Origin: Bog-473 sp963744935
GTDB taxonomy: Bacteria; Actinomycetota; Acidimicrobiia; Acidimicrobiales; RAAP-2
Direction: 5' to 3'
DNA: 64,000 bases
Assembly (NCBI GenBank): GCA_963744935.1
Contig: CAVUVM010000004.1
Coordinates: forward strand, 372,001 to 436,000
Positions within the stretch are counted from its first letter, which is position 1; the number at the start of each line of letters is the position of its first letter. Below the pieces are notes generated by a model. It was not told the origin of the DNA, ran no database searches, and saw only the letters and a list, made by a program, of their open reading frames with translations. Positions 41,547 through 49,466 of this stretch are shown here, piece after piece. The position numbers and the translations under genes were made by a program.

Positions 41547-42431
41547 ATGACGACGTTCCGGCCCATGATTGAGGCCGACGTGCCTGCCGCGGTGGCGGCC
41601 TTCGAACAGGGCCTCCTGACCATGCAGGCCCGGCACAACCTGCCCGTCACCGGCAACTCCATCAGGGACGAGAAGCGGCGCCAGGACCGGACGCGCCATT
41701 TCCTCGGCACCGATCCGGCGGGCTCGTGGGTGGCCGAGGACGGCGGCGCGATCATCGGCATGTCGCAGTCGTTCGTCCGCGAGGGTTACTGGATGTTGTC
41801 CCAGCTCGGCACCCTGCCGGGCCGCCAGGGCGCCGGCGTCGGCAAGGAGCTGTTGCGATTGGCCCTCGCACACGGCGACCCTGCGGGCCCCGGGACGATT
41901 CAATGCTCGCGGGACCCCAAGGCAATGGCGCTCTACTCGAGCGTCGGTTTCACGCTGCACCCTGTCGTCGCGGCCTGGGGGCCCATGCGACCCAACGCGG
42001 CGGCGGCTCGGCCTCCCGAGGTCGATCGGTACGAACCAGACCAAGTTGGGGCGCGTGAGCTGGCGGTGGTCGACGCCATCGACCGCAGTGTGCGCGGCGC
42101 CGCCCGCGCGGTGGACATCGTCGCCATGCTCGAACAGCCGGGCAGCCGCCTCCTGTTGCACGGCGGGGACGGCTACGCCGTTGCCATGAACGAGCGCATC
42201 GTCACGTTGGGCGCACGCGACGAGGAATCGGCTGCGTTGGTCCTGCGGACGATGCTCGCCGAGGCGCCCGCGGGCGAGACGATCGAGATCTCTTGGCTCA
42301 CCTCGGCGCAGCAGTGGGCGATCCGTGAGGTGGTCGCCTGCGGGATTGAGCTGCAGCCTTACGGCCCCGTCATGGTGCGAGGGATGGACGGACCGCCCTG
42401 TCCCTACATCCCGAGCGGGGGCTTCGGCTGA
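41547..42431 (+). CDS. GNAT-family acetyltransferase, probably two-domain
   Basis: 294 residues. The N-terminal half has the acetyl-CoA loop LGTLPGRQGAGVGKELLRLAL (RQGAGVG) and CSRDPKAMALYSSVGFTLHP; the second half (VDAIDRSVRGAARAVDIVAML to the end) looks like a degenerate second GNAT domain without a clear loop, as in tandem GNAT proteins. Acceptor unknown. It follows leuD at nine bases, possibly sharing its message, but no link to leucine synthesis is evident. Confidence 0.75.
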   Translation: MTTFRPMIEADVPAAVAAFEQGLLTMQARHNLPVTGNSIRDEKRRQDRTRHFLGTDPAGSWVAEDGGAIIGMSQSFVREGYWMLSQLGTLPGRQGAGVGKELLRLALAHGDPAGPGTIQCSRDPKAMALYSSVGFTLHPVVAAWGPMRPNAAAARPPEVDRYEPDQVGARELAVVDAIDRSVRGAARAVDIVAMLEQPGSRLLLHGGDGYAVAMNERIVTLGARDEESAALVLRTMLAEAPAGETIEISWLTSAQQWAIREVVACGIELQPYGPVMVRGMDGPPCPYIPSGGFG

Positions 42432-42468
42432 GAATCCGGGTCGCACCCCGGTGACAGATCACACGAGA

Positions 42469-42960
42469 TCAGGCGGGCTCACCCACCGGCGCGCCCTGCA
42501 CCCGCTGAGCGAAGCGCCCAAGGCCGACCGTCCAGCCTTCGGAACTCCCCACCGCGTCACGCATACCCTCCCAGCCATCGCCATGGTGGTCGAGATTGCG
42601 GTGCTCGAGTTCGACCCGCGTGCGCCGATCGCCCTCGGGCACGAAGCGCACTTCGACCTCGCTGCTGCGGGCGGGATCGGTCTCGACCTGCCACTGCAGT
42701 GAGATGTCCCAGCTGAACACGACACGCGTCGGGGGTTCGTACGCGAGGACCCGCGCCCAGCGGCATCGACTTCCGTCCTCGCCAACGTCGTACACGTCAC
42801 CCCCCTCCCTCGGCTCGAAGACCATGGACGCCAGCGGCGCTTGGATGATGTGGTGCTCGGGCGGCCACCAGCTGCTCATGTCCTCGGTGAAGACTGCGAA
42901 CGCGCGCTCGACGGGCGCATCCACGACGATCGCTGTGGAGACGGCGGTGCTGTCGGTCAT
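42469..42960 (-). CDS. AHSA1/SRPBCC-domain protein paired with ArsR regulator
   Basis: A 163-residue START-like/AHSA1 fold: VVDAPVERAFAVFTEDMSSWWPPEHH, FEPREGGDVYDVGEDG, VLAYEPPTRVVFSWDI and the final helix. These small proteins bind hydrophobic ligands, and many are encoded with ArsR repressors. GGAGGAAGCCCC precedes ATG 42960, which overlaps the ArsR stop by four bases. A second, separate pair of the same kind is at 55304-56253. Confidence 0.85.
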   Translation of the reverse strand: MTDSTAVSTAIVVDAPVERAFAVFTEDMSSWWPPEHHIIQAPLASMVFEPREGGDVYDVGEDGSRCRWARVLAYEPPTRVVFSWDISLQWQVETDPARSSEVEVRFVPEGDRRTRVELEHRNLDHHGDGWEGMRDAVGSSEGWTVGLGRFAQRVQGAPVGEPA

Positions 42961-43367
42961 GGGGCTTCCTCCTGTTGGCTCTGCTGTTGCGATTCCTGGT
43001 GCACGAATTCGACTCGCGCCTTGAACGAGTGCAGTGCGGTGTTCCAAAACCGATCGAGGTAATCACGCAGCCCGGCGATGCCGACCGGGTCGAGGCTGTA
43101 GACATGGCGCGTCCCCTCCCGGACGTCACGCACAAGCCCGGCCTCCTTCAGCACCTTGAGGTGCTGGGAGACCGCCGGCCGGCTCACGGGCAACAGGGCG
43201 GCAATGTCACCAACGGCGCTCGGCCGCTCCCCCAGCCGCTCGAAGATGGCGCGCCGCGTCGGGTCGCCAAGCGCCCCCAGGCCGGCGACCGGGCCGGGTG
43301 CGGTTCCGGCGTCGGCCGTCGCCTTGGCCGCAGCCTGCGCTTCCCCTCGTCCATCGTTAGTATTCAC
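42957..43367 (-). CDS. ArsR-family winged-helix repressor
   Basis: 136 residues. The winged helix spans about 25-100: GALGDPTRRAIFERLGERPSAV, VGDIAALLPVSRPAVSQHLKVLKEAGLV (recognition helix), REGTRHVYSLDP (wing). No CxC metal motif is visible, so it belongs to the non-metal ArsR group that controls a neighbouring AHSA1 gene. The palindromic sites 43366-43394 overlap its GTG start, indicating self-repression. The tail is Gln-rich. Confidence 0.87.
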   Translation of the reverse strand: MNTNDGRGEAQAAAKATADAGTAPGPVAGLGALGDPTRRAIFERLGERPSAVGDIAALLPVSRPAVSQHLKVLKEAGLVRDVREGTRHVYSLDPVGIAGLRDYLDRFWNTALHSFKARVEFVHQESQQQSQQEEAP

Positions 43368-43394
43368 TTACCGTAAGTAAAAGCTTACGTTAAG
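43366..43394. promoter_or_regulatory. Double palindrome operator of the ArsR-AHSA1 pair
   Basis: ACTTACCGTAAGT (43366-43378) is a perfect palindrome around a central C, and CTTACGTTAAG (43384-43394) is an imperfect second copy. They begin at the ArsR start codon itself, a position fitting repression of a leaderless or short-leader message. Confidence 0.65.
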
Positions 43395-43451
43395 TGCTCG
43401 TCAAGGGGTCCGCTCGCAGTACGGCCGACCGCAGTGCCTGGAGGGTGTTTG

Positions 43452-43555
43452 GTTTCGACCTGTATACGCAGCCTTCGTTAATTGGGGTGGGTTACGGAAG
43501 GATATCGGGATATCCTTCGTTAATTGGGGGTGGTTTCGGAAGGTTACATATACAG
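43452..43555. repeat. 104-nt nested palindromic element, copy A
   Basis: Begins GTTTCGACC and ends GGTTACATATACAG. Outer arms CTGTATA...CCTTC and GGAAGG...TATACAG, inner arms GAAGGATATC/GATATCCTTC with a two-base loop, and between them two G-rich cores (GGGGTGGG at 43484-43491, GGGGGTGG at 43526-43533) on the plus strand. The unit CCTTCG...CGGAAGG is repeated with a 42-base period (43472 and 43514). It aligns end to end, ungapped, with copy B at 59892-59995. Located upstream of the ArsR gene and downstream of a GNAT gene; no protein frame explains it. Confidence 0.85.
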
Positions 43556-43614
43556 ACGCGACGACATCCCGCCCCGTTCGGCAACGGTCCAGCCGGGGTG
43601 CGGGGCGGAGTGGT

Positions 43615-44052
43615 TCAGCCGTCGTACCAGCGATAATGCGTCCAGCCGGCCATTGGCCGCGCCCCCAGTCGCTGGTAGAAGTCGATGGCCGGTGTGTTCC
43701 ACTCCAGCACCTCCCACTCGACCCGGCCCTCGGTCTGCTCGCGGAGGTGAGCGAGCAAGGCCCGGGCGTGGCCCCGGCGGCGATGGGTCGGCCGGACATA
43801 GAGGTCCTCGAGCCAGATGCCGGTCTTGCCGAGAAAGGTCGAAAACGTCCGGAACCACAGCGCGTGGCCGGCCAGACCGCCGTTGCCGTCCTCGACGACC
43901 GAGTCATGGACGACCGATTCGGGCCCGAACAGCGCAGCGGCGAGGTCGGCCTCGGTGATCCGAACCTGGTCCGAAAGATCCTCGAACTCGGCCAGCTCGC
44001 GGATCATCGCAATCAGCTCGGGGACGTCTGACTCGACCGCCGGTCGGATCAC
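43615..44052 (-). CDS. GNAT-family N-acetyltransferase
   Basis: 145 residues resembling the diamine (spermidine) acetyltransferase branch: IRPAVESDVPELIAMIRELAEFE, GHALWFRTFSTFLGKTGIWLEDLYVRP and the acetyl-CoA loop HRRRGHARALLAHL, ending EWNTPAIDFYQRLGARPM. FxGKxGIxLEDLYVRP is typical of polyamine or thialysine acetyltransferases. GTG 44052 overlaps the leuA stop by four bases (GTGA), so it is translated from the leuA message. Confidence 0.85.
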   Translation of the reverse strand: MIRPAVESDVPELIAMIRELAEFEDLSDQVRITEADLAAALFGPESVVHDSVVEDGNGGLAGHALWFRTFSTFLGKTGIWLEDLYVRPTHRRRGHARALLAHLREQTEGRVEWEVLEWNTPAIDFYQRLGARPMAGWTHYRWYDG

Positions 44053-45776
44053 CCCGTGCGGGCCCGGTTGGCCGCCGAGACCACCGCGCCGAGCGACGCG
44101 TCGAGGATGGAAGAGTCGCGGCCCACGCCCCACCACGTCGAGCCGTCGGGGCCGGCGCACTCCACGTAGGCGACGGCCGAGGCGCCCGAGCCCTCCGTCA
44201 GGGCGTGCTCGTGGTAGTCCTTGACCTCCATCACGATGCCCAGGTCTGCCTTGAGCGCCGCAACGAGGGCGTCGATCGGACCGTTGCCCTCACCCGTCAC
44301 GGTCTGGTGCTGGCCGTCGACCAACAGCTGCGCGGTCACGCTGGTGTGGCCACCGCCCGTCGAGACCTCACTCGTCATGAGGCGCAGCCCGGCGTCCTCA
44401 GGAAGGTAGATCTCCTCGAACACGTCGCGCATCTGGCCGGACGGGATCACCGTCCCGCTCTCCTCGGTGATCTCCTGGACACGCTTTGAGAACTCGATCT
44501 GCAGTCGCCGCGGCAGGTCGAGGCCGTGGTCGGTGTCCATCACGTAGGCGACGCCACCCTTGCCGGACTGGCTGTTCACCTGGATGATCGCCTCGTAGGT
44601 GCGCCCGGTGTGCTTGGGGTCGATGGGCAGGTAGGGCACCTCCCACTCGTCGTAGTCGCTGCCGATGGCGGCCATGCCCTTCTTGATGGCGTCCTGGTGC
44701 GAGCCGGAGAAGGCCGTGTAAACCAGGTCGCCCGCATAAGGGTGACGCGGATGGACCGGCAGGCGGGTGGCGTACTCGGCCACCCGGCGCACCTTTTCGA
44801 TGTCGCGAAAATCGAGCGTCGGGTCGACGCCCTGCGAGAAGAGGTTCATAGCCAGCGTCACGATGTCGACGTTGCCGGTTCGCTCTCCGTTCCCAAAGAG
44901 AGTGCCCTCGACGCGGTCGGCGCCGGCCAGCACGGCGAGCTCCGCCGCGGCCACGGCCGTCCCCCGGTCGTTGTGCGGGTGCAGGCTGAGCACGATGCTG
45001 TCGCGGTTCTTTATGGTGCGCCCGAACCACTCGATGACGTCGGCATAGACGTTGGGGCTGTACATCTCGACCGTGGCGGGCAGGTTCAGGATCACCGGCC
45101 GTTCGGGAGTGGGCTCGATCACATCCATCACCGCTTCGCAGATCTCCACGGCGTAGTCAGGCTCGGTGCCGGTGAAGCTTTCCGGCGAATACTCGTAGCG
45201 GACCTCGGTGCCGGGAACCTGCGCCTCGTACTTCTTGCAGAGCTCGGCGGCCTTCACGGCGATGTCGGTGATGCCAGCCTTGTCCAGCCCGAAGACCACC
45301 CGGCGCTGCAGCTCGGACACCGAGTTATAAAAGTGCACCACCGCGCGCCGCGCACCGGCCAATGACTCGAAGGTGCGCTCAATCAGCTCCTGGCGGCACT
45401 GCACGAGCACCTGGATCTCGACGTCGTCAGGGATCAGGTTCTCATCGATGATCAGGCGCTGGAAGTCGTAGTCGGTCTGGGAGGCCGAGGGGAACCCGAC
45501 CTCGATCTCCTTGAACCCGACGTCGATCAAGGTCTGGAACAGCGAGAGCTTGCGCTCGGAGTCCATGGGGTCGATGAGCGCCTGGTTGCCGTCGCGCAGA
45601 TCGACGCTCGCCCAGCGGGGCGCGTGGTCGAACTGCTCGTCGGGCCAGGTCCGGTCGTGCAGGACGAGCGGGACGTGCGAGCGGTACTTGTCGAAGGCCA
45701 TGGGCGACGGATCGCAGGGCAGGGCCAGACGACCCCGCTCCACGTCGTCACCACTCCCTTTCCGTCCCTCAGCCAT
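44049..45776 (-). CDS. leuA: 2-Isopropylmalate synthase
   Basis: First committed step of leucine synthesis: acetyl-CoA plus 2-ketoisovalerate. 575 residues of the long (LeuA2) type: DRTWPDEQFDHAPRWASVDLRDGNQAL, EVGFPSASQTDYDF, SLHPHNDRGTAVAAAEL with metal-binding histidines, LFGNGERTGNVDIVTLAMN, and a C-terminal regulatory domain (TSVTAQLLVDG) that usually confers leucine feedback. ATG 45776 follows GGGAAGGAAAGACC. A leader with a Leu-rich peptide and terminator precedes it. Confidence 0.95.
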   Translation of the reverse strand: MAEGRKGSGDDVERGRLALPCDPSPMAFDKYRSHVPLVLHDRTWPDEQFDHAPRWASVDLRDGNQALIDPMDSERKLSLFQTLIDVGFKEIEVGFPSASQTDYDFQRLIIDENLIPDDVEIQVLVQCRQELIERTFESLAGARRAVVHFYNSVSELQRRVVFGLDKAGITDIAVKAAELCKKYEAQVPGTEVRYEYSPESFTGTEPDYAVEICEAVMDVIEPTPERPVILNLPATVEMYSPNVYADVIEWFGRTIKNRDSIVLSLHPHNDRGTAVAAAELAVLAGADRVEGTLFGNGERTGNVDIVTLAMNLFSQGVDPTLDFRDIEKVRRVAEYATRLPVHPRHPYAGDLVYTAFSGSHQDAIKKGMAAIGSDYDEWEVPYLPIDPKHTGRTYEAIIQVNSQSGKGGVAYVMDTDHGLDLPRRLQIEFSKRVQEITEESGTVIPSGQMRDVFEEIYLPEDAGLRLMTSEVSTGGGHTSVTAQLLVDGQHQTVTGEGNGPIDALVAALKADLGIVMEVKDYHEHALTEGSGASAVAYVECAGPDGSTWWGVGRDSSILDASLGAVVSAANRARTG

Positions 45777-45856
45777 CGGTCTTTCCTTCCCTTCGCCCCG
45801 TGCGGGCATGTCTGGTATCTGTGAACTCATTCGGCCCCTACCGGTGCCGGCCCAAC

Positions 45857-45888
45857 AAAAAACCCCCTGGCCTTCGGCGCAGGAGGTT
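45857..45888 (-). terminator. Attenuator terminator of leuA
   Basis: Minus strand: AACCTCCTG and CAGGGGGTT pair (one G-U), enclosing an inner GCC-GAA-GGC hairpin, followed by TTTTTT. It lies between the Leu-rich leader peptide and leuA. A separate hairpin (45892-45915, nine pairs including one G-U) stands just before it, immediately after the leader stop codon. Confidence 0.85.
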
Positions 45889-45916
45889 GCAGACGAACGC
45901 GATGTGGCGTTCGCCG

Positions 45917-45952
45917 TCAGGTAAGCAGCAGGTCCGAAATGAGTACCTTCAT
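45917..45952 (-). CDS. leuL: leuA leader peptide
   Basis: Eleven codons, MKVLISDLLLT, four of them leucine (CTC, CTG, CTG, CTT) with three in a row near the end, plus Val and Ile. This is the expected design for ribosome-stalling attenuation of leucine genes. The promoter 45963-45990 places the transcript start only a few bases before its ATG, so it is probably leaderless. It sits 34 bases downstream of the VOC gene stop. Confidence 0.75.
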   Translation of the reverse strand: MKVLISDLLLT

Positions 45953-45962
45953 AACGAGCGCA

Positions 45963-45990
45963 ATTCTACATCGGCGGAGACCGCAGTCAA
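45963..45990 (-). promoter_or_regulatory. Promoter of the leuA leader
   Basis: Reading the minus strand, TTGACT (45985-45990) and TAGAAT (45963-45968) are spaced by 16 bases, close to the housekeeping sigma consensus. The -35 overlaps the stop codon of the upstream VOC gene, showing that leuA has its own promoter. Confidence 0.75.
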
Positions 45991-46379
45991 GAACGCCGCA
46001 CCGGCGAGCCGAAGCGGAGCAGGTTGCCGTCGCTATCGACGTGCGCCGCCTCCCGCACTCCGAAGCCCGGGTCGAAGAGGTCAGACGTCTCGCCGACGCC
46101 CGCTGCCTTCCACTCTGCGTGCAGGGCGTCCGCATCGTCGACGGCGATGTACGCCGCACTCTGCTGGGTGCCCGGATCGTCGTCAGATCCCTCCGGGTCG
46201 GGGGACGCGGTGCCCAAGCCGGGCACGAGGCGGAAGTGGATCTTGACGCCGTCACGCTCGACGGTCCCGTACCCGCCCCCGTGCTCGTGCACGGAAAAGC
46301 CCAGGGCCTCGTAGTGGGCCCGCATCATGTCGAAGTCAGCGGTGGGAAAAATGGGGGCGACGCCCTGCAAGGTGGCCAT
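45987..46379 (-). CDS. VOC-family (bleomycin resistance/glyoxalase-like) protein
   Basis: 130 residues: GVAPIFPTADFDMMRAHYEALGFSVHEH, GVKIHFRLVPG and EAAHVDSDGNLLRFGSP, the layout of bleomycin-resistance-type VOC proteins that bind rather than convert a ligand. Metal ligands are not complete (H in IHFR, no clear terminal Glu). Its 3' end carries the -35 box of the leuA leader. Divergent from the small membrane protein, 25 bases apart. Confidence 0.8.
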   Translation of the reverse strand: MATLQGVAPIFPTADFDMMRAHYEALGFSVHEHGGGYGTVERDGVKIHFRLVPGLGTASPDPEGSDDDPGTQQSAAYIAVDDADALHAEWKAAGVGETSDLFDPGFGVREAAHVDSDGNLLRFGSPVRRS

Positions 46380-46404
46380 AGCAGGTCACGCTACCGTGGT
46401 CGGG

Positions 46405-46575
46405 ATGCGCCGCCTCCTCTCGACACTGTCCCGGGCCGCCCTCGTGATCGGTGCCTTGGTGGTCGTCCGTGCCGTGCTGCTCGACCGCGCGCCGAGGCGA
46501 GAGCTGCGCGCCGGCGAGCCGGTGATCGGTAGCCTCGACACCTGGCCCGACGTCCCGCGCAAGCCGAAGGACTGA
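46405..46575 (+). CDS. Small single-pass membrane protein
   Basis: 56 residues: basic start MRRLLSTLSR, one hydrophobic helix AALVIGALVVVRAVLL, then a soluble tail ending GSLDTWPDVPRKPKD. The WPxVPxKP ending occurs in small actinobacterial proteins I have seen near such genes, function unknown. ATG 46405 is only a few bases downstream of GTGGTCGGG. Convergent with serA, eight bases apart. Confidence 0.6.
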   Translation: MRRLLSTLSRAALVIGALVVVRAVLLDRAPRRELRAGEPVIGSLDTWPDVPRKPKD

Positions 46576-46583
46576 ACTTCGGG

Positions 46584-48155
46584 TCAGAGCGTGACGCGGT
46601 GGATGTCGAGGATCCCCTCGTCGCCGCGCAACTGCTCCACCACTGCGTCGGGTGCAGCCGTCGTCGTCGAGATCACCATCATCGCCGTCGTGGTCTCGGG
46701 ACTCGGGCCCACCGCCATGGACGAGATCGATACGCCGGCCGCGCCGAGCGCGGTGCCGACGATGCCGATCACGCCAGGATGGTCGTCGTTGCGCACGACG
46801 ATCATGTGGGTCGACGGCGGCACCTCGACCAGGTGGTCGTCGACCACCACGATCCGCGGCTCGATGCGCAGGCCGACCGAGATGAGCGTGCCCGCCACCG
46901 AGTGGCTGCCCGAGCGCAATGTGATGAGCGACTTGTAATCGTGTGACGTCGTTGTCGAGGACTCCCGCACCTGCAGGCCCTGCTGCGCCGCCAGCTGCGG
47001 GGCGTTCACGTAGGACACCGGCTCCTCGGTCGAGCCGTCGAAGATGCCCTTGAGGACAGACAGCGTGAGGATGCCCGTGCTCTCCCCCGCCAGCTCGCCC
47101 TGGTACTCCATGTCGATGGCGTCGGGCAGGCCGTCGTGGAGTCCGACGAAGAAGCGGCCCAGCTGTTCGGCGAGCCCCATGAAGGGACGGACCACGTCGG
47201 TGACGTCGGTCGCGGCCACGTTCACCGCGTAGGGCACGAAGTCGCCGGCCAACGCCAGCAGCACCTGCTCGGCGATGGTGACGCCGGCCTTGTCCTGTGC
47301 CTCCTCGGTCGACGCGCCGAGATGCGGCGATACCACCACGCCGGGCAGCTCGAACAACGGCGACTCGGTGCAGGGCTCAGTGGCGAACACGTCGAGGCCG
47401 GCACCCGCCACGATGCCGTCGCGGATGGCGTCGGCGAGCGCGTCCTCGTCGACGATCCCACCGCGCGCCGTGTTGACGATGCGGATGCCGGGCTTGGCCT
47501 TGGAGAGCAGGTCGCGTCCGAACAGACCCATGGTCTCGGGCGTCTTGGGCGTGTGGATCGACACGAAGTCCGCCTCGGCGACGAGCTCTTCGATGCCCAC
47601 CAGTCGCACACCCATGGCCCGGGCCCGCTCCTGGGACACGAAGGGGTCGTACCCGATGAGCTCCATGCCGAAAGCGTGGGCCCGCTGGGCTACCAGCGAA
47701 CCCGCCCGTCCGAGCCCGACGACGCCGAGGATCTTGCCGTGCAACTCGACGCCCTCCCATTTCGAGCGCTCCCAGCGGCCGGCGACGAGCGCCGAATGGG
47801 CCTGGGGGATGTTGCGAGCCTGGGCGAGCAGGAGCGCCATGGCCTGCTCGGCCACCGAGAGGATGTTCGACGTCGGCGCGTTCACCACCATGACGCCGCG
47901 CTCGGTCGCCGCTGTGACGTCCACGTTGTCCAGGCCGACGCCGGCCCGGCCCACCACCACGAGCGTGGTGCCTGCGGCCAGCACCTCGGGGGTGACCTTC
48001 GTGGCCGAGCGGATGATGAGGGCGTGGGCTCCGACCACCGCCCCGAGGAGCTGCTCGGGGGTGAGCCCCTCTTGGACGTCGACGTCGTGACCTGCGTTGG
48101 AGAGCAGGTCGAGCCCGCTCTGCGCGATCTTCTCCGTCACCAGTACACGTGCCAC
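46584..48155 (-). CDS. serA: D-3-phosphoglycerate dehydrogenase
   Basis: First step of serine synthesis, NAD-dependent. 523 residues, the long form: NAD loop GVVGLGRAGSLVAQ (145-158), catalytic R231 (NTARGGIVDE), E260 and H278 (VVSPHLGAST), then the intervening ASB domain and a C-terminal ACT domain (MIVVRNDDHPGVIGIVGTALG), which usually gives serine feedback. It lies 72 bases after the aminotransferase gene on the same strand and 1.3 kb from serC. Confidence 0.96.
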   Translation of the reverse strand: MARVLVTEKIAQSGLDLLSNAGHDVDVQEGLTPEQLLGAVVGAHALIIRSATKVTPEVLAAGTTLVVVGRAGVGLDNVDVTAATERGVMVVNAPTSNILSVAEQAMALLLAQARNIPQAHSALVAGRWERSKWEGVELHGKILGVVGLGRAGSLVAQRAHAFGMELIGYDPFVSQERARAMGVRLVGIEELVAEADFVSIHTPKTPETMGLFGRDLLSKAKPGIRIVNTARGGIVDEDALADAIRDGIVAGAGLDVFATEPCTESPLFELPGVVVSPHLGASTEEAQDKAGVTIAEQVLLALAGDFVPYAVNVAATDVTDVVRPFMGLAEQLGRFFVGLHDGLPDAIDMEYQGELAGESTGILTLSVLKGIFDGSTEEPVSYVNAPQLAAQQGLQVRESSTTTSHDYKSLITLRSGSHSVAGTLISVGLRIEPRIVVVDDHLVEVPPSTHMIVVRNDDHPGVIGIVGTALGAAGVSISSMAVGPSPETTTAMMVISTTTAAPDAVVEQLRGDEGILDIHRVTL

Positions 48156-48227
48156 CGCGGTGGTCTCCTTACTCCCCCCGCCTCGAGTGTCTCTCGACGG
48201 TCGTGCCCCCGACTGCTTCGCTGCGGT

Positions 48228-49466
48228 TCAGTCTTGCGCCTCGGCGAAGAGGCTGGCCAGCCGGGACACACCCTCGGCGAGGTCGTGGTCGGACAGCGCG
48301 TAGGACATGCGGAAGTAGCCCGGCGCGCCGAACGCTTCACCGGGGACGACAGCCACCTTGGCCTCGGTGATGCAGATCTCGGCCAGCTCCGCGCTGGTCG
48401 CCGGACGTTGTCCCCGGAGGGACTTGCCGAGCAGTCCGTTGACCGAGGGAAACGCGTAGAACGCGCCCTCGGGCTCGGGGCACACGACGCCGTCGATGTC
48501 GTTGAGCATCGTGACGATCGCGCGCCGACGGCGGTCGAAGGCCTCGCGCATGGCGGCGACATCGTCGAGGCCGCCGGAGACGGCGGCGAGCGCGGCGCGC
48601 TGTGAGACGTTCGCCACGTTGGACGTCTCGTGGCTCTGGATGTTGGTGGCTGCGGTGATGGCGTCGGCGGGACCGATCAGCCACCCGACCCGCCACCCGG
48701 TCATGGCATAGGTCTTGGCCACCCCGTTGGCGACCAGGCAGCGGTCGGCCAGTTCGGGCACCAGCACCGGCATGGAGTGGTGCTCGGCGCCGCCGTAGAC
48801 GAGGTGCTCGTAGATCTCGTCGGTGAGCACCCAGATGCCCTTGGACACGGCCCAGCGGCCGATGGCCTCGATCTGGGCGCGCGAGTACACCGCACCGGTC
48901 GGGTTGGAGGGCGACACGAAGAGCAATGCTTTGGTGTTGGGCGTCCAGGCGGCCTCGAGGTCCTCGACGTTCGAGCGGAACCCCGTCGTCTCGTCGGAGG
49001 ACACGTAGACCGGCGTGCCGCCGGCGAGCCGGATCGACTCGGGGTAGGTGGTCCAGTACGGGGCCAGCACGATGACCTCGTCGCCGGGGTCGCACAGCAC
49101 AGCGAACGCGTTGGCCACCGCCTGCTTGCCACCGTTGGTGACCAGCACCTGAGAGGCGGCGACCTCGAATCCCGAGTCGCGCTTTGTCTTGACCGCGATG
49201 GCCTCGCGCAGCGCCGGGATACCGCCGGTCGGCGTGTAACGGTGGTTGGCGGGGTCGCGGCAGGCCTCGACCGCGGCCTCGACGATGTGCGCCGGCGTCG
49301 GGAAGTCCGGCTCGCCCGCGCCGAAGCCGATGACATGTTCCCCTGCCGCCTGCAGGGCCTTCGCCTTCGCATCGACCGCGAGGGTGGCCGAGGGCGCGAC
49401 GGCGGCGGCCCGGCGGGAGATCCGACGGAGCTCGGTCGCGGAGGGAACGGTCGTCACGGATGTCAT
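48228..49466 (-). CDS. Aspartate aminotransferase-like, class I PLP enzyme
   Basis: 412 residues, fold-type I: GAGEPDFPTPAHIVEAA, YTPTGGIPALREAIA, SPSNPTGAVYSR, WVLTDEIYEHLVYGG, the PLP lysine in NGVAKTYAMTGWRVGW, and the C-terminal GYFRMSYALSD with the carboxylate-binding Arg. This is the AspC/AAT-1gamma subgroup (aspartate or prephenate as donor). Its ATG (49464-49466) overlaps the serC ATG head to head. Upstream of serA, with which it may be co-transcribed. Confidence 0.88.
   Translation of the reverse strand: MTSVTTVPSATELRRISRRAAAVAPSATLAVDAKAKALQAAGEHVIGFGAGEPDFPTPAHIVEAAVEACRDPANHRYTPTGGIPALREAIAVKTKRDSGFEVAASQVLVTNGGKQAVANAFAVLCDPGDEVIVLAPYWTTYPESIRLAGGTPVYVSSDETTGFRSNVEDLEAAWTPNTKALLFVSPSNPTGAVYSRAQIEAIGRWAVSKGIWVLTDEIYEHLVYGGAEHHSMPVLVPELADRCLVANGVAKTYAMTGWRVGWLIGPADAITAATNIQSHETSNVANVSQRAALAAVSGGLDDVAAMREAFDRRRRAIVTMLNDIDGVVCPEPEGAFYAFPSVNGLLGKSLRGQRPATSAELAEICITEAKVAVVPGEAFGAPGYFRMSYALSDHDLAEGVSRLASLFAEAQD

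Noticed and set aside
41547..42431. GNAT gene as part of leucine synthesis
   Set aside because: Only nine bases after leuD, but no known role of such an enzyme in the pathway; proximity alone is not evidence.
43394..43636. 80-codon plus-strand frame through repeat copy A
   Set aside because: Its PSLIG repeats simply reflect the duplicated unit in the 104-nt element; no start signal and no similar frame across copy B.
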